Positions 25,892 to 34,674 of a stretch of 46,878 nucleotides of DNA are shown here, piece by piece. A model generated the notes under the pieces. The model was given only the letters and a program-made list of their open reading frames with translations, searched no databases and had not been told where the DNA came from. The DNA comes from Microbacteriaceae bacterium PS02343. Lineage in GTDB: Bacteria > Actinomycetota > Actinomycetes > Actinomycetales > Microbacteriaceae. Each line of letters begins with the position of its first letter. Position 1 is the stretch's first letter. The DNA is taken from the NCBI GenBank assembly GCA_029959365.1, contig JASCOA010000012.1, positions 1 through 46,878 of the forward strand. Direction: 5' to 3'. The position numbers were made by a program, and so were the translations under genes.

Positions 25892-26371
25892 ATGACCGGC
25901 TCCGCGACCCATTCAAACACCCTCGCGGGCTGGCGCGAATGGGTGCAGCTGCCCGACGTCGGCGTGCCGTGGATCAAGGCCAAGCTCGATACGGGCGCGC
26001 AGACCTCGTCGATCCACGCCTACGAGCCCGAGGTCTTCGAGCAGGGGGGCGAGGAGTGGGTGCGCTTCCGCATCCGCCCCTGGCAGATGGGCGCCGACGA
26101 GGTCGAGGTCGAGTGCCCGCTCGTCGACATCCGCCGGGTGCGCAGCTCGTCGGGCCATGTCGAGGAGCGCTACGTGGTGAGCATGCGCATCGTGCTCGTC
26201 GAGCGCGAGATCGAGGCCGAGGTCACGCTCAGCAATCGCGATCAGATGGGGTTCCGCATGCTCATCGGCCGCGAGGCGCTGCAGCAGGGCTTCGCCGTGG
26301 ACGCCAGCCAGTCGTTCCTGGGCGAGCGGGCGCCGCGCGCCAGCCGACGGAGCAACCGCGGCGACGACTGA
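25892..26371 (+). CDS. RimB-like ATP-dependent zinc protease / retropepsin-like protein
   Basis: This 159-residue protein matches the family annotated as ATP-dependent zinc protease or RimB. The aspartic-protease-like motif AKLDTGAQTSSIHA (Asp33) lies near the N-terminus and the family's NRDQMGFRMLIGREAL near residues 115-130. Members are often encoded beside RimK-type ligases, and in Pseudomonas RimB modulates RimK activity on S6. The divergent rimK-like neighbour supports the same pairing here. The frame is open upstream but the ATG at 25892 fits the family N-terminus. Confidence 0.85.
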   Translation: MTGSATHSNTLAGWREWVQLPDVGVPWIKAKLDTGAQTSSIHAYEPEVFEQGGEEWVRFRIRPWQMGADEVEVECPLVDIRRVRSSSGHVEERYVVSMRIVLVEREIEAEVTLSNRDQMGFRMLIGREALQQGFAVDASQSFLGERAPRASRRSNRGDD

Positions 26372-26461
26372 TTCCCGAGAACCGCGTCATGAGCGCGGTG
26401 GTCGCGCATCCCATTCGCGACGGCAGCCGACCCGACGGCCTCCGTCGGAGGGGACGAGCGG

Positions 26462-26659
26462 ATGCACGAGGCATGGACGGCGGTCGCGGCACCACTGCTG
26501 GACGGCGACCCGCGAGCGGATGCGACCGTCGCGCTCGTGCTGCTGGGCGCCGGTCTGCTGCTCGGCGCGGTCGCGGTGCTGCTGGACGTCTGGCGCCGTC
26601 GGGACCGGTCGGGAAAGCGGTCGCCCGACGGTCAGCGTGGCGATCGCACCGCCCGCTAG
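26462..26659 (+). CDS. Small single-pass membrane protein (hypothetical)
   Basis: This 65-residue ORF encodes a short N-terminus, one strong hydrophobic helix at about residues 22-43 (ATVALVLLGAGLLLGAVAVLL) and a basic, hydrophilic tail, so it would be a single-pass inner-membrane protein. A GGAGGGG site (26447-26453) lies 8 bases before the ATG, better than most in this window, though it falls within a CCTCCG-T-CGGAGG palindrome that could mask it. I recognise no family. The stop codon overlaps the sucC -10 element. It may be spurious. Confidence 0.45.
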   Translation: MHEAWTAVAAPLLDGDPRADATVALVLLGAGLLLGAVAVLLDVWRRRDRSGKRSPDGQRGDRTAR

Positions 26660-26662
26660 GGT
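26657..26662 (+). promoter_or_regulatory. -10 element TAGGGT for sucCD
   Basis: TAGGGT matches TANNNT. Transcription would start near 26669 and give a leader of about 107 bases with a small GCCCGG/CCGGGC hairpin near 26722-26740 and GAGGAG (26761-26766) before the GTG start of sucC. Confidence 0.45.
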
Positions 26663-26775
26663 GTTCCGTGGCGACGCCGCCCGACGCATGAACCCTCGCG
26701 CCGTGCGCGCGCTCGCTCCCCATCGCCCGGACGATCCCGGGCGGGAACTTCAGCGGAACTGAGGAGCAAAGCAGC

Positions 26776-27942
26776 GTGGATCTCTTCGAATACCAGGCCC
26801 GGGACCTGTTCGAGTCCTACGGCGTGCCGGTCCTGCCGGGCATCGTGGCCGACACCCCCGAGCAGGCGCGGGCCGCGGCCGAGCGCCTCGGCGGCGTGGT
26901 CGTGGTCAAGGCCCAGGTCAAGGTCGGCGGTCGCGGCAAGGCCGGCGGCGTCAAGGTCGCCAAGACCCCGGACGAGGCGGAGGAGGCCGCGAAGGCGATC
27001 CTCGGCCTCGACATCAAGGGCCACGTCGTGCAGCGCGTCATGGTCGCCGCGGGCGCCCGCATCGCGAAGGAGTTCTACTTCTCCGTGCTGCTCGACCGCG
27101 CTGAGCGCTCCTACCTGTCGCTCGCGAGCGTCGAGGGCGGCATGGAGATCGAGCAGCTGGCGGTGGAGAAGCCCGAGGCGCTCGCCCGCGTGCAGGTCGA
27201 CCCGCTCGCCGGCATCGACGCCGAGCAGGCCCTCGCCATCGCGAAGGCCGGCGGCTTCGACGACGAGCTCGCCGCTCAGGTGGCCCCCGTCATCGAGGCG
27301 CTCTACAAGGTCTACACCGGCGAGGACGCGACCCTGGTCGAGGTCAACCCGCTCGTGCTCACCGAGGAGGGCGCGATCATCGCCCTCGACGGCAAGGTCT
27401 CGCTCGACGAGAACGCCGGCTTCCGGCACCCGAACCACGCCGAGCTGGAGGACGCCGCGGCGGCCGACCCGCTCGAGGCGAAGGCCAAGGCCAACGACCT
27501 CAACTACGTCAAGCTCGACGGCGAGGTCGGCATCATCGGCAACGGCGCGGGGCTCGTCATGAGCACCCTCGACGTCGTCGCCTACGCGGGCGAGGCCCAC
27601 GGCGGCGTCAAGCCGGCCAACTTCCTCGACATCGGCGGCGGCGCCTCCGCCACCGTCATGGCGAACGGCCTCGACGTGATCCTGGGCGACGCCCAGGTGA
27701 AGAGCGTCTTCGTCAACGTCTTCGGCGGCATCACCTCCTGCGTGGCGGTGGCCGAGGGCATCGTGAAGGCCCTCGAGATCCTCGGCGACGCGGCGACCAA
27801 GCCGCTCGTCGTGCGACTCGACGGCAACCAGGTGGAGGAGGGCCGTGCGATCCTGCAGGCCGCCAACCACCCGCTCGTCACGGTCGCGGCGGGCATGGAC
27901 GAGGGCGCCGACGAGGCAGCCCGACTGGCTGCGGCGAAGTAA
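26776..27942 (+). CDS. Succinyl-CoA ligase (ADP-forming) subunit beta
   Basis: This 388-residue ATP-grasp subunit, with SucD, converts succinyl-CoA and ADP to succinate and ATP in the TCA cycle. It opens with [21 protein letters not shown] and has [16 protein letters not shown], the metal-binding LVEVNPLVL and the C-terminal [12 protein letters not shown] and VNVFGGIT motifs. Length is standard. The start is GTG with a GAGGAG site nine bases upstream. sucD follows after 14 bases. Confidence 0.96.
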   Translation: MDLFEYQARDLFESYGVPVLPGIVADTPEQARAAAERLGGVVVVKAQVKVGGRGKAGGVKVAKTPDEAEEAAKAILGLDIKGHVVQRVMVAAGARIAKEFYFSVLLDRAERSYLSLASVEGGMEIEQLAVEKPEALARVQVDPLAGIDAEQALAIAKAGGFDDELAAQVAPVIEALYKVYTGEDATLVEVNPLVLTEEGAIIALDGKVSLDENAGFRHPNHAELEDAAAADPLEAKAKANDLNYVKLDGEVGIIGNGAGLVMSTLDVVAYAGEAHGGVKPANFLDIGGGASATVMANGLDVILGDAQVKSVFVNVFGGITSCVAVAEGIVKALEILGDAATKPLVVRLDGNQVEEGRAILQAANHPLVTVAAGMDEGADEAARLAAAK

Positions 27943-27956
27943 GGGACGGAACAGAC

Positions 27957-28856
27957 ATGTCGATCTTCCTCAACAAGGACTCCAAGGTCATCGTCCAGGG
28001 CATCACCGGCGGCGAGGGCACCAAGCACACGGCGCTCATGCTCAAGGCGGGCACGAACGTGGTCGGCGGCGTGAACGCGCGCAAGGCCGGCACGACCGTC
28101 GCCCACAAGGACGCGAACGGCGCCGACGTGGAGCTGCCCGTGTTCGGCAGCGTCGCCGAGGCCATCGCGGCCACCGGCGCCGACGTCTCCATCGCCTTCG
28201 TGCCGCCGGCCTTCACCAAGGACGCGATGCTCGAGGCCATCAACGCCGAGATCCCGCTGCTGGTCGTCATCACCGAGGGCGTGCCCGTGCAGGACTCGGC
28301 CGAGGCCTGGGCGCACGCCAAGGCCAAGGGCACGACCCGCATCATCGGGCCGAACTGCCCCGGCATCATCACGCCCGGTGAGGCGCTCGTCGGCATCACC
28401 CCGGCGAACATCACCGGCAAGGGCCCGGTCGGCCTCGTGTCGAAGTCGGGCACACTGACCTACCAGATGATGTTCGAGCTGCGCGATCTCGGCTTCTCGA
28501 CCGCCATCGGCATCGGCGGCGACCCGGTCATCGGCACGACCCACATCGACGCGCTCGAGGCCTTCGAGGCCGACCCCGAGACGAAGGCGATCGTCATGAT
28601 CGGCGAGATCGGCGGCGACGCGGAGGAGCGGGCGGCGGCCTACATCAAGGCGCACGTCACCAAGCCGGTCGTCGGCTACGTCGCGGGCTTCACCGCGCCG
28701 GAGGGCAAGACCATGGGCCACGCCGGCGCCATCGTCTCCGGCTCGGCCGGCACCGCCCAGGCGAAGAAGGAGGCCCTCGAGGCCGCCGGCGTCAAGGTCG
28801 GCAAGACCCCGAGCGAGACGGCGCGCCTGCTGCGCGAGGTGCTCGCCGCGGTCTGA
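27957..28856 (+). CDS. Succinyl-CoA ligase (ADP-forming) subunit alpha
   Basis: This 299-residue subunit binds CoA and carries the phosphohistidine. The N-terminal CoA-binding Rossmann domain has [12 protein letters not shown], and the active-site His255 lies in [11 protein letters not shown] near the C-terminus. Co-transcribed with sucC. A terminator hairpin follows at 28875-28900. Confidence 0.96.
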   Translation: MSIFLNKDSKVIVQGITGGEGTKHTALMLKAGTNVVGGVNARKAGTTVAHKDANGADVELPVFGSVAEAIAATGADVSIAFVPPAFTKDAMLEAINAEIPLLVVITEGVPVQDSAEAWAHAKAKGTTRIIGPNCPGIITPGEALVGITPANITGKGPVGLVSKSGTLTYQMMFELRDLGFSTAIGIGGDPVIGTTHIDALEAFEADPETKAIVMIGEIGGDAEERAAAYIKAHVTKPVVGYVAGFTAPEGKTMGHAGAIVSGSAGTAQAKKEALEAAGVKVGKTPSETARLLREVLAAV

Positions 28857-28874
28857 TCCGCAGCGCATCGCGAC

Positions 28875-28900
28875 GGGCCGTCTCCTCGAGGAGGCGGCCC
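28875..28900 (+). terminator. Terminator hairpin after sucD
   Basis: A long stem, GGGCCG-T-CTCCTC (28875-28887) with GAGGAG-G-CGGCCC (28888-28900) and one T-G pair, lies 18 bases after the sucD stop. Confidence 0.75.
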
Positions 28901-28992
28901 ATCGTCGCGTCCGGGGGCGGATGATCGGATGTGGTGGGCTGCGAGCTCGCATCCGCTCGGCACGGCGGCCCGCCGCATCCGCTCGGCGCGGC

Positions 28993-28998
28993 TATCGT
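28993..28998 (+). promoter_or_regulatory. -10 element TATCGT, leaderless start of the DUF6350 gene
   Basis: TATCGT is followed by seven bases and ATG at 29006. Two CGCATCCGCTCGG motifs (28948-28960, 28974-28986) lie just upstream. Confidence 0.45.
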
Positions 28999-29005
28999 GA
29001 GCGCG

Positions 29006-30265
29006 ATGAACCGTTCGCTCACCGCGCTCTTCGGAGCGCTCGAAGCCCTGCTCGTAGCGGGCATCGGGCTGGGCGTACCCCTCGCGCTGCTCACCCTGGT
29101 GTGGGGGTTCCACTACGGGCTCGGCCCCGAGTGGACGCTGTTCTGGCAGGGCGCCGCCGACCTCTGGCTGCTCGGGCACGGCGTCGACCTCTCGGTGTCG
29201 CTCGACCCCGCGCTCATCGCAGCACTCGGGCTGCCCTCCGAGGGCACCGGAGACTTCACGGTCGGCCTCGCGCCGCTCGGCGTCGCGACCCTCACCGTGG
29301 CCCTCGCGCTGCGCGCCGGCCGTCGCATCGCGGAGGTCAAGCACTTCCGCTGGGGCGCGGGCGCCGCGATCGGGGCCTTCCTGCTCGTCGCCGTGCTCGC
29401 GACCTTCACCGCGCAGGGCGCGGTCGTGGCACCCTCGCTCACGCAGGGCGTGCTGTTCCCGCTCGCCCTCTTCGCGGCACCGCTGCTGCTCGGCGCGCAC
29501 CTCGAGCGCCGCAAGCACGCCGCGCCGGGGGAGCGCGCGCTGTGGACCGGCGACTGGCCCGAGGAGTGGCAGGCGGTGCTGCGCGCGGCCCTGCGCATCG
29601 GCCTCGCGAGCGCGACGGCGCTGCTCGGCCTCGCGGCGCTCGCCGTGGCGGTGCGGCTGATCGTCAGCTACGCCGACGTCATCGCGCTCTACGAGTCCGT
29701 GCAGCCCGACGGCCTCGGAGTCGTCGCTCTGACCATCGCGCAGCTGGGCCTGCTGCCCAACATCGTCGTCTGGGCCGCCGCCTGGTTCACCGGTCCCGGC
29801 TTCGCGATTGGCGCCGGCTCGACCATCGGCCCGCTCGGCACCGTCGTCGGTCCGCTGCCCGCCGTGCCGGTGCTCGGCGCGCTGCCGGCCGGCGAGCAGG
29901 CGCTCGGCTTCCTCGCCCTGCTCGTGCCCGTCGTAGCGGGATTCCTGGCCGCCGCGTTCCTGCACCCGACCCTCGCTCCCGCCATCCGCGCCGAGCGCCG
30001 CTGGCCGTGGCTCGCCGGAGCGGGTCTGGCCGCCGGGCTCGTCGCCGGAATCGCCCTCGGGCTGCTGGCCTGGCTCTCGGGGGGACCTGCGGGCCCGGGC
30101 CGTCTCGCCGCTGTGGGCCCCGATCCGCTGCTCGTCGGGGTCTGCGTGCTCGCCGAGGTCGGCATCGCCGCGGCGCTCGGCCTGGTCGCGGCCGACCGCC
30201 GGGCGGACGACGCCGCTGCGCCGACGACCGTCGGACGGGCGGGCGGCACCGGGCCGCTAGGCTGA
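29006..30265 (+). CDS. DUF6350 family multi-pass membrane protein
   Basis: This 419-residue protein has about ten hydrophobic helices and matches the actinobacterial DUF6350 family, including the conserved loop [20 protein letters not shown] (about residues 250-270) and [12 protein letters not shown] near 360-371. The function is unknown. It is typically encoded between sucD and purN in actinobacteria, as here. The frame is open upstream, but the ATG at 29006 follows a -10 box by 7 bases. The -10 of purN lies within its last codons. Confidence 0.85.
   Translation: MNRSLTALFGALEALLVAGIGLGVPLALLTLVWGFHYGLGPEWTLFWQGAADLWLLGHGVDLSVSLDPALIAALGLPSEGTGDFTVGLAPLGVATLTVALALRAGRRIAEVKHFRWGAGAAIGAFLLVAVLATFTAQGAVVAPSLTQGVLFPLALFAAPLLLGAHLERRKHAAPGERALWTGDWPEEWQAVLRAALRIGLASATALLGLAALAVAVRLIVSYADVIALYESVQPDGLGVVALTIAQLGLLPNIVVWAAAWFTGPGFAIGAGSTIGPLGTVVGPLPAVPVLGALPAGEQALGFLALLVPVVAGFLAAAFLHPTLAPAIRAERRWPWLAGAGLAAGLVAGIALGLLAWLSGGPAGPGRLAAVGPDPLLVGVCVLAEVGIAAALGLVAADRRADDAAAPTTVGRAGGTGPLG
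30258..30263 (+). promoter_or_regulatory. -10 element TAGGCT, leaderless start of purN
   Basis: TAGGCT overlaps the end of the DUF6350 coding region and lies exactly 6 bases before the GTG at 30270, identical in sequence and spacing to the guaB3 promoter. Confidence 0.5.
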
Positions 30266-30269
30266 TCGG

Positions 30270-30863
30270 GTGCTCAACCTCGTCGTGCTGATCTCCGGCG
30301 GTGGTTCGAACCTGCGGGCTCTGCTCGAGGCCACGCGGAACCCGGACTTCCCCGCCCGTATCGTCGCCATCGGCGCCGATCGCGAGGCGGAGGGCTTCAG
30401 CCACGCCGAGGCGTTCGGCGTGCCCATCTTCACCGTGCCCTTCTCGAGCTACCCGGACCGGGACGCCTGGGGCGCGGCGCTGCTCGAGGCGATGGAGCCC
30501 TGGAAGGCCGACCTCGTCGTGCTCAGCGGCTTCATGCGGCTGCTGCCCGGCGCCGTCGCGCAGGCGCTCTCGCCGCACTGCATCAACACCCACCCGGCGT
30601 ACCTGCCTGAGTTCCCCGGCGCCCACGCCGTGCGCGACGCGATCCGCGCCGGCGCGACGCGGTCCGGGGCCAGCGTCATCGTGGTCGACGACGGCGTCGA
30701 CACCGGCCCGATCCTCGCGCAGGAGCGCGTCCCCGTGCTCGCCGGCGACGGCGAGGCGGAACTGCACGATCGCATCAAGATGGTGGAGCGGCGCCTGCTG
30801 GAGCAGGTCGTGCGCGACATCGCCGAAGGAACCCTCGACCTCGAGAAGGTGAGCACGCCATGA
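30270..30863 (+). CDS. Phosphoribosylglycinamide formyltransferase
   Basis: This 197-residue folate-dependent enzyme formylates GAR in step 3 of purine synthesis. It begins [20 protein letters not shown] (phosphate-binding loop) and has the catalytic triad Asn106, His108 ([10 protein letters not shown]) and Asp144 ([10 protein letters not shown]). The GTG start is 5 bases after the DUF6350 stop. The last bases overlap purH (ATGA), so the two are co-translated. Confidence 0.95.
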   Translation: MLNLVVLISGGGSNLRALLEATRNPDFPARIVAIGADREAEGFSHAEAFGVPIFTVPFSSYPDRDAWGAALLEAMEPWKADLVVLSGFMRLLPGAVAQALSPHCINTHPAYLPEFPGAHAVRDAIRAGATRSGASVIVVDDGVDTGPILAQERVPVLAGDGEAELHDRIKMVERRLLEQVVRDIAEGTLDLEKVSTP

Positions 30864-32491
30864 GCGGACCGACCATCGACCCCAGCCTGTACCGCGAGCG
30901 CGACGTGGTGCCCATCCGCCGCGCGCTCATCTCGGTGAGCGACAAGGCCGGCCTGCTCGAGCTCGCCGAGGCGCTCTCCGCCGCGGGCGTCGAGATCGTC
31001 TCGACCGGCTCCACCGCGTCGACGATCGCGGGCGCCGGCTACGCCGTCACCGAGGTCTCGAGCGTCACGGGCTTCCCCGAGAGCCTCGACGGCCGCGTCA
31101 AGACCCTGCACCCGAGCGTGCACGCCGGCATCCTCGCCGACCTGCGCCTCGAGCACCACGAGCAGCAGCTCGCCGAGCTCGGCATCACCGCCTTCCAGCT
31201 CGTCGTCGTGAACCTCTACCCGTTCCAGCAGACGGTGGCGAGCGGAGCGGATGCGGGCACCATCGTCGAGAACATCGACATCGGCGGCCCCGCCATGGTG
31301 CGCGCCGCCGCGAAGAACCACCCGAACGTCGCGATCGCGGTCTCGCCGTCGAGCTACCCGCAGGTCATCAAGGCGCTCACCCTCGGCGGCACCACGCTGG
31401 CCCAGCGCCAGCGCCTCGCCTTGGAGGCGTTCACGCACACGGCCGAGTACGACACCGCCGTGAGCGGGTGGATGCGCACCCACCTCGGCCCGCGCGCCGA
31501 GTGGACCGGCGCGATCCCGGTCGTCACGAGCCCGGACTTCACCCCGCGCCTGATCGTGGAGGCGGAGCTGGACGACGTGCTGCGCTACGGGGAGAACAGC
31601 CACCAGGCCGCCGCGCTCTACCGCGTGCCCGGCGCAGCGGGCATCGCCCAGGCCACGCAGCTGCACGGCAAGGAGATGTCGTTCAACAACTACGTCGACG
31701 CCGATGCGGCAGTGCGCGCCGCCTACGACTTCGACGAGCCCGCCGTGGCGATCATCAAGCACGCCAACCCCTGCGGTGTGGCCGTCGCCGGCGCGGGTGA
31801 GGGCGACGCCCTCGCCCGCGCGCACCGCAAGGCGCACGAGTGCGACCCGGTCTCGGCCTTCGGCGGCGTCATCGCCGCGAACCGCGTGATCACGAAGGCG
31901 ACCGCCGAGAGCATCGTCGACATCTTCACCGAGGTCGTCGTGGCGCCGGGCTTCGAGCCCGAGGCCGTGGCGGTGCTGCAGGCCAAGAAGAACCTACGCC
32001 TGCTCGTGCTGCCCGCCGGCTTCCGCCGCGAGAAGGTGGAGCTCAAGCAGATCTCCGGCGGCCTGCTCGCGCAGCAGCCCGACGGCTACGAGCGCCTCGA
32101 CGTCGCCAACTGGAACCTGGTCGCCGGCGAGCCCGCCTCGGCCGAGGTGCTCGCGGACCTCGAGTTCGCCTGGCGCGCCGTGCGCTCGGTCAAGTCGAAC
32201 GGCATCCTGCTCGCCAAGGACGGCGCCTCCGTCGGTGTCGGCATGGGCCAGGTCAACCGGGTCGACTCGTGCCACCTCGCGGTGAACCGCGCCGGTGAGC
32301 GCGCGGCCGGCTCGGTCGCCGCGTCCGACGCCTTCTTCCCCTTCGCCGACGGCCCCCAGGTGCTGCTCGACGCCGGTGTCTCGGCGATCGTGCAGCCCGG
32401 CGGCTCGGTGCGCGACGAGGAGGTCATCGCGGCCGCTCGCGCGGCCGGCGTGACCATGTACTTCACCGGCGAGCGGCACTTCTTCCACTGA
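30860..32491 (+). CDS. Bifunctional AICAR formyltransferase / IMP cyclohydrolase
   Basis: This 543-residue enzyme performs the last two steps of IMP synthesis. The N-terminal cyclohydrolase (MGS-like) domain, residues 20-210, has [23 protein letters not shown] and [15 protein letters not shown]. The C-terminal AICAR transformylase domain has [10 protein letters not shown], the catalytic KHANPCGVA and the final [16 protein letters not shown] / [11 protein letters not shown]. Length is standard. The start overlaps the purN stop. Two hairpins follow the stop. Confidence 0.96.
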   Translation: MSGPTIDPSLYRERDVVPIRRALISVSDKAGLLELAEALSAAGVEIVSTGSTASTIAGAGYAVTEVSSVTGFPESLDGRVKTLHPSVHAGILADLRLEHHEQQLAELGITAFQLVVVNLYPFQQTVASGADAGTIVENIDIGGPAMVRAAAKNHPNVAIAVSPSSYPQVIKALTLGGTTLAQRQRLALEAFTHTAEYDTAVSGWMRTHLGPRAEWTGAIPVVTSPDFTPRLIVEAELDDVLRYGENSHQAAALYRVPGAAGIAQATQLHGKEMSFNNYVDADAAVRAAYDFDEPAVAIIKHANPCGVAVAGAGEGDALARAHRKAHECDPVSAFGGVIAANRVITKATAESIVDIFTEVVVAPGFEPEAVAVLQAKKNLRLLVLPAGFRREKVELKQISGGLLAQQPDGYERLDVANWNLVAGEPASAEVLADLEFAWRAVRSVKSNGILLAKDGASVGVGMGQVNRVDSCHLAVNRAGERAAGSVAASDAFFPFADGPQVLLDAGVSAIVQPGGSVRDEEVIAAARAAGVTMYFTGERHFFH

Positions 32492-32498
32492 GCTGATT

Positions 32499-32523
32499 GC
32501 ACGCCGCCGCCCCTGCGGCGTGC
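32499..32523 (+). terminator. First hairpin after purH
   Basis: GCACGCCGC (32499-32507) pairs perfectly with GCGGCGTGC (32515-32523) around a 7-base loop, 7 bases after the purH stop. Confidence 0.7.
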
Positions 32524-32685
32524 CTGCCGATGCGGCGACCGCGCGCGGTCGCTCGCCGCATCGGGGCCTGAGCTGCCGAGGTGCACGCATGGTGCGGGTC
32601 GACGTCGTGGCGCTCGCGATGCACGACGTCTTGCTCACGGCAGGGGCCCCTGCGGCGTGCCCGCCGATGCGGCGACCGCGCGCGG
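32510..32685 (+). repeat. 39-base direct repeat downstream of purH
   Basis: The 39 bases at 32510-32548 recur at 32647-32685 with one mismatch (a T to C change near the middle). The unit is made of the right arm of the first purH hairpin and the left arm of the second. The downstream copy lacks the matching arms, but its first bases belong to a 14-base palindrome, GCAGGGGCCCCTGC (32640-32653). The 305-base gap 32492-32796 holds otherwise only the exporter promoter; a short frame from 32589 is not convincing. Confidence 0.8.
32527..32564 (+). terminator. Second hairpin after purH
   Basis: An 11-bp stem (CCGATGCGGCG with CGCCGCATCGG) and an inner 6-bp stem (ACCGCG with CGCGGT) are separated by a 4-base bulge. 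Together with the preceding hairpin it forms a tandem terminator. Confidence 0.65.
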
Positions 32686-32717
32686 GCGGGTGTTCATCCG
32701 CTCGTCGTCGGGGCGGC

Positions 32718-32747
32718 TTGACCCTCGGGCGAGGGCGGGCCTAATCT
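32718..32747 (+). promoter_or_regulatory. Sigma-70-like promoter of the ABC exporter operon
   Basis: TTGACC (32718-32723) and TAATCT (32742-32747) are 18 bases apart, the best -35/-10 pair in the window. The leader to the ATG at 32797 is about 43 bases and contains GGAG at proper spacing. Confidence 0.65.
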
Positions 32748-32796
32748 GGAAAGCTGCCCATCGGGTAGCGCTTTCCTCACCACTCCGGAGAAGTCG

Positions 32797-34674
32797 ATGA
32801 CGTCCTCGTCCGCGCCCAGCGCCGCCCCCGCCAGCACCGGCAGCACCGCGACGGTGCTGCTGCGCCTGCTGCCGTGGGCCCGCCCGGTGCTGCCCCGCAT
32901 GGTGCTCGGCGGCGTCGTCGCGCTCATCGCCCAGCTCGCGCTGCTCGCCGTGCCGCAGGTGCTGCAGTTCGTCACCGACGGCCCCATCGCCGACGGCGAC
33001 CTCGGCGGCATCTGGCTCGCCGGCATCGCCGTGCTCGGGCTCGGCGTGCTCGAGGCGCTCATGATCTTCCTGCGCCGCAAGCTCACGGTCGCGCCGAGCA
33101 CGCGCGTCGAGGCGGCGATGCGCAACGACCTGTACCGCAAGCTGCAGGAGCTGCCGGTCGGCTTCCACGACCGCTGGCCCAGCGGCCAGCTGCTCTCCCG
33201 GTCGATGAGCGATCTCGGCGTCGTGCGCCGCTTCCTCGCCTTCGGCCTCACGATGCTCGTCGTCAACGCGCTGATGATCGTCATCGGCGTCGTCATCCTG
33301 CTCGTCATGGACTGGCGGCTCGGCCTGCTCTTCGGCCTCTGCGCCGGACCGATCATCGCGATCGGCTTCGGCTTCGAGCGGCGCTACGGCAAGGTGGCGC
33401 GGCGCAGCCAGGATCAGCAGGGCGACCTCGCCACCACCGTCGAGGAGTCGGTGCACGGCATCCGCGTGCTCAAGGCCTTCGGTCGCGGTGCGCACGCGCT
33501 GCGCGGCTTCACCCGCCAGGCCGAGCAGCTGCGCGGCACCGAGATCGAGAAGGCCAGGGCGGTCTCCGGCATCTGGCTGTGGCTCATCCTGATCCCGGAC
33601 ACCGCTTACGCGCTCTGCCTGCTGCTCGGCGCGTTCCTCACGGTGCAGGGGGAGGTCACCGTCGGCACCCTGCTCGCGTTCTTCGCGACCGCCGCCGTGC
33701 TGCGCTTCCCGATCGAGTCGATCGGCTTCCTGCTCTCGATGGCGCTCGACACGCGCAACGCCCTCGACCGCTACTTCGAGGTGCTCGACGAGCCGGACCC
33801 GCTCGCCGACACCGCCGCGCCCCGCACCATCGAGGCGCCCCGCGGCGAGCTGCGCTTCGAGAACGTGACGTTCCGCTACCCGGACGCGCCGGCCGACCAG
33901 CCGCCGCTGCTCGACGGCGTCGACCTCACCGTCGAGCCGGGCGAGACCATCGCGCTCGTGGGTCTCACCGGCAGCGGCAAGACGACCCTCACGGCACTCG
34001 CCATCCGCCTCTACGACGTCACCGGCGGCGCCGTGCGCATCGACGGCGTCGATGTGCGCGACCTGCCCCGCGAGGAGCTGCGCCGACACGTCGCCACCGC
34101 GTTCGAGGAGCCCACGCTGTTCAGCGACAGCGTGCGCGAGAACGTGCTGATGGGACGACCGGATGCGGGCGAGCCCGCCGCGCGCCAGGCGCTCGAGATC
34201 GCCCAGGCCGGCTTCGTCGACGACCTGCCGGAGGGGCTGGACACCGTCATCGGCGAGGAGGGCATGAGCCTCTCGGGCGGTCAGCGGCAGCGTCTCGCGC
34301 TGGCTCGCGCCATCGCGGCGGACCCCGCCGTGCTCGTGCTCGACGACCCGCTCTCGGCTCTCGACGTCGGCACCGAGGCGCTCGTCGAGGCGGCGCTGCG
34401 CGAGGTCATGAGCGGCACGACCTCGCTCATCGTCGCGCACCGCCCGTCGACCGTGCTGCTCGCCGACCGCGTCGCGCTGCTCGAGCGCGGCCGCATCATC
34501 GCGCTCGGCACGCACGCCGAGCTGCTCGCCACCAGCGAGCGCTACCGCAACGTGCTCTCCTCCATCGAGGACGAGCCCGCCCCGGCCGCCCGCGAGGCCG
34601 TGGAGATCGAGCACCCCCGCACCGGCAGCATCCCCCTGCCGCCGGCCGCACGACGAGAGGGGCAGGAGCCGTGA
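32797..34674 (+). CDS. ABC exporter half-transporter (degenerate-site subunit)
   Basis: This 625-residue protein has a six-helix exporter membrane domain (residues 20-330) fused to a nucleotide-binding domain: Walker [10 protein letters not shown] (about 389-397), signature [15 protein letters not shown] and Walker [12 protein letters not shown]. The residue following the Walker B Asp is Asp517 in place of the catalytic Glu, typical of the degenerate subunit of a heterodimeric exporter. The H-loop IVAHRPST is intact. It overlaps the second half-transporter (GTGA). The substrate is unknown; related pairs export drugs, lipids or peptides. Confidence 0.9.
   Translation: MTSSSAPSAAPASTGSTATVLLRLLPWARPVLPRMVLGGVVALIAQLALLAVPQVLQFVTDGPIADGDLGGIWLAGIAVLGLGVLEALMIFLRRKLTVAPSTRVEAAMRNDLYRKLQELPVGFHDRWPSGQLLSRSMSDLGVVRRFLAFGLTMLVVNALMIVIGVVILLVMDWRLGLLFGLCAGPIIAIGFGFERRYGKVARRSQDQQGDLATTVEESVHGIRVLKAFGRGAHALRGFTRQAEQLRGTEIEKARAVSGIWLWLILIPDTAYALCLLLGAFLTVQGEVTVGTLLAFFATAAVLRFPIESIGFLLSMALDTRNALDRYFEVLDEPDPLADTAAPRTIEAPRGELRFENVTFRYPDAPADQPPLLDGVDLTVEPGETIALVGLTGSGKTTLTALAIRLYDVTGGAVRIDGVDVRDLPREELRRHVATAFEEPTLFSDSVRENVLMGRPDAGEPAARQALEIAQAGFVDDLPEGLDTVIGEEGMSLSGGQRQRLALARAIAADPAVLVLDDPLSALDVGTEALVEAALREVMSGTTSLIVAHRPSTVLLADRVALLERGRIIALGTHAELLATSERYRNVLSSIEDEPAPAAREAVEIEHPRTGSIPLPPAARREGQEP

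Larger units (their letters stand above)
26372..26775 (+). other. Intergenic region with a small ORF and the sucC leader
   Basis: This 404-base stretch between the RimB-like gene and sucC holds a small membrane-protein ORF (26462-26659), the sucC promoter (26657-26662) and a leader of about 110 bases. It is rich in CATCC/GGATG motifs. The leader contains two tiny overlapping ORFs: GTG at 26668 for 7 codons and ATG at 26688 for 24 codons, the second ending (TGA 26760-26762) just at the sucC ribosome binding site. Their translation is unproven. Confidence 0.5.

Noticed and set aside
32589-32744. Short plus-strand ORF between purH and the ABC exporter
   Set aside because: It runs through the 39-base repeat and the exporter -35, has no ribosome binding site and no recognisable domain.
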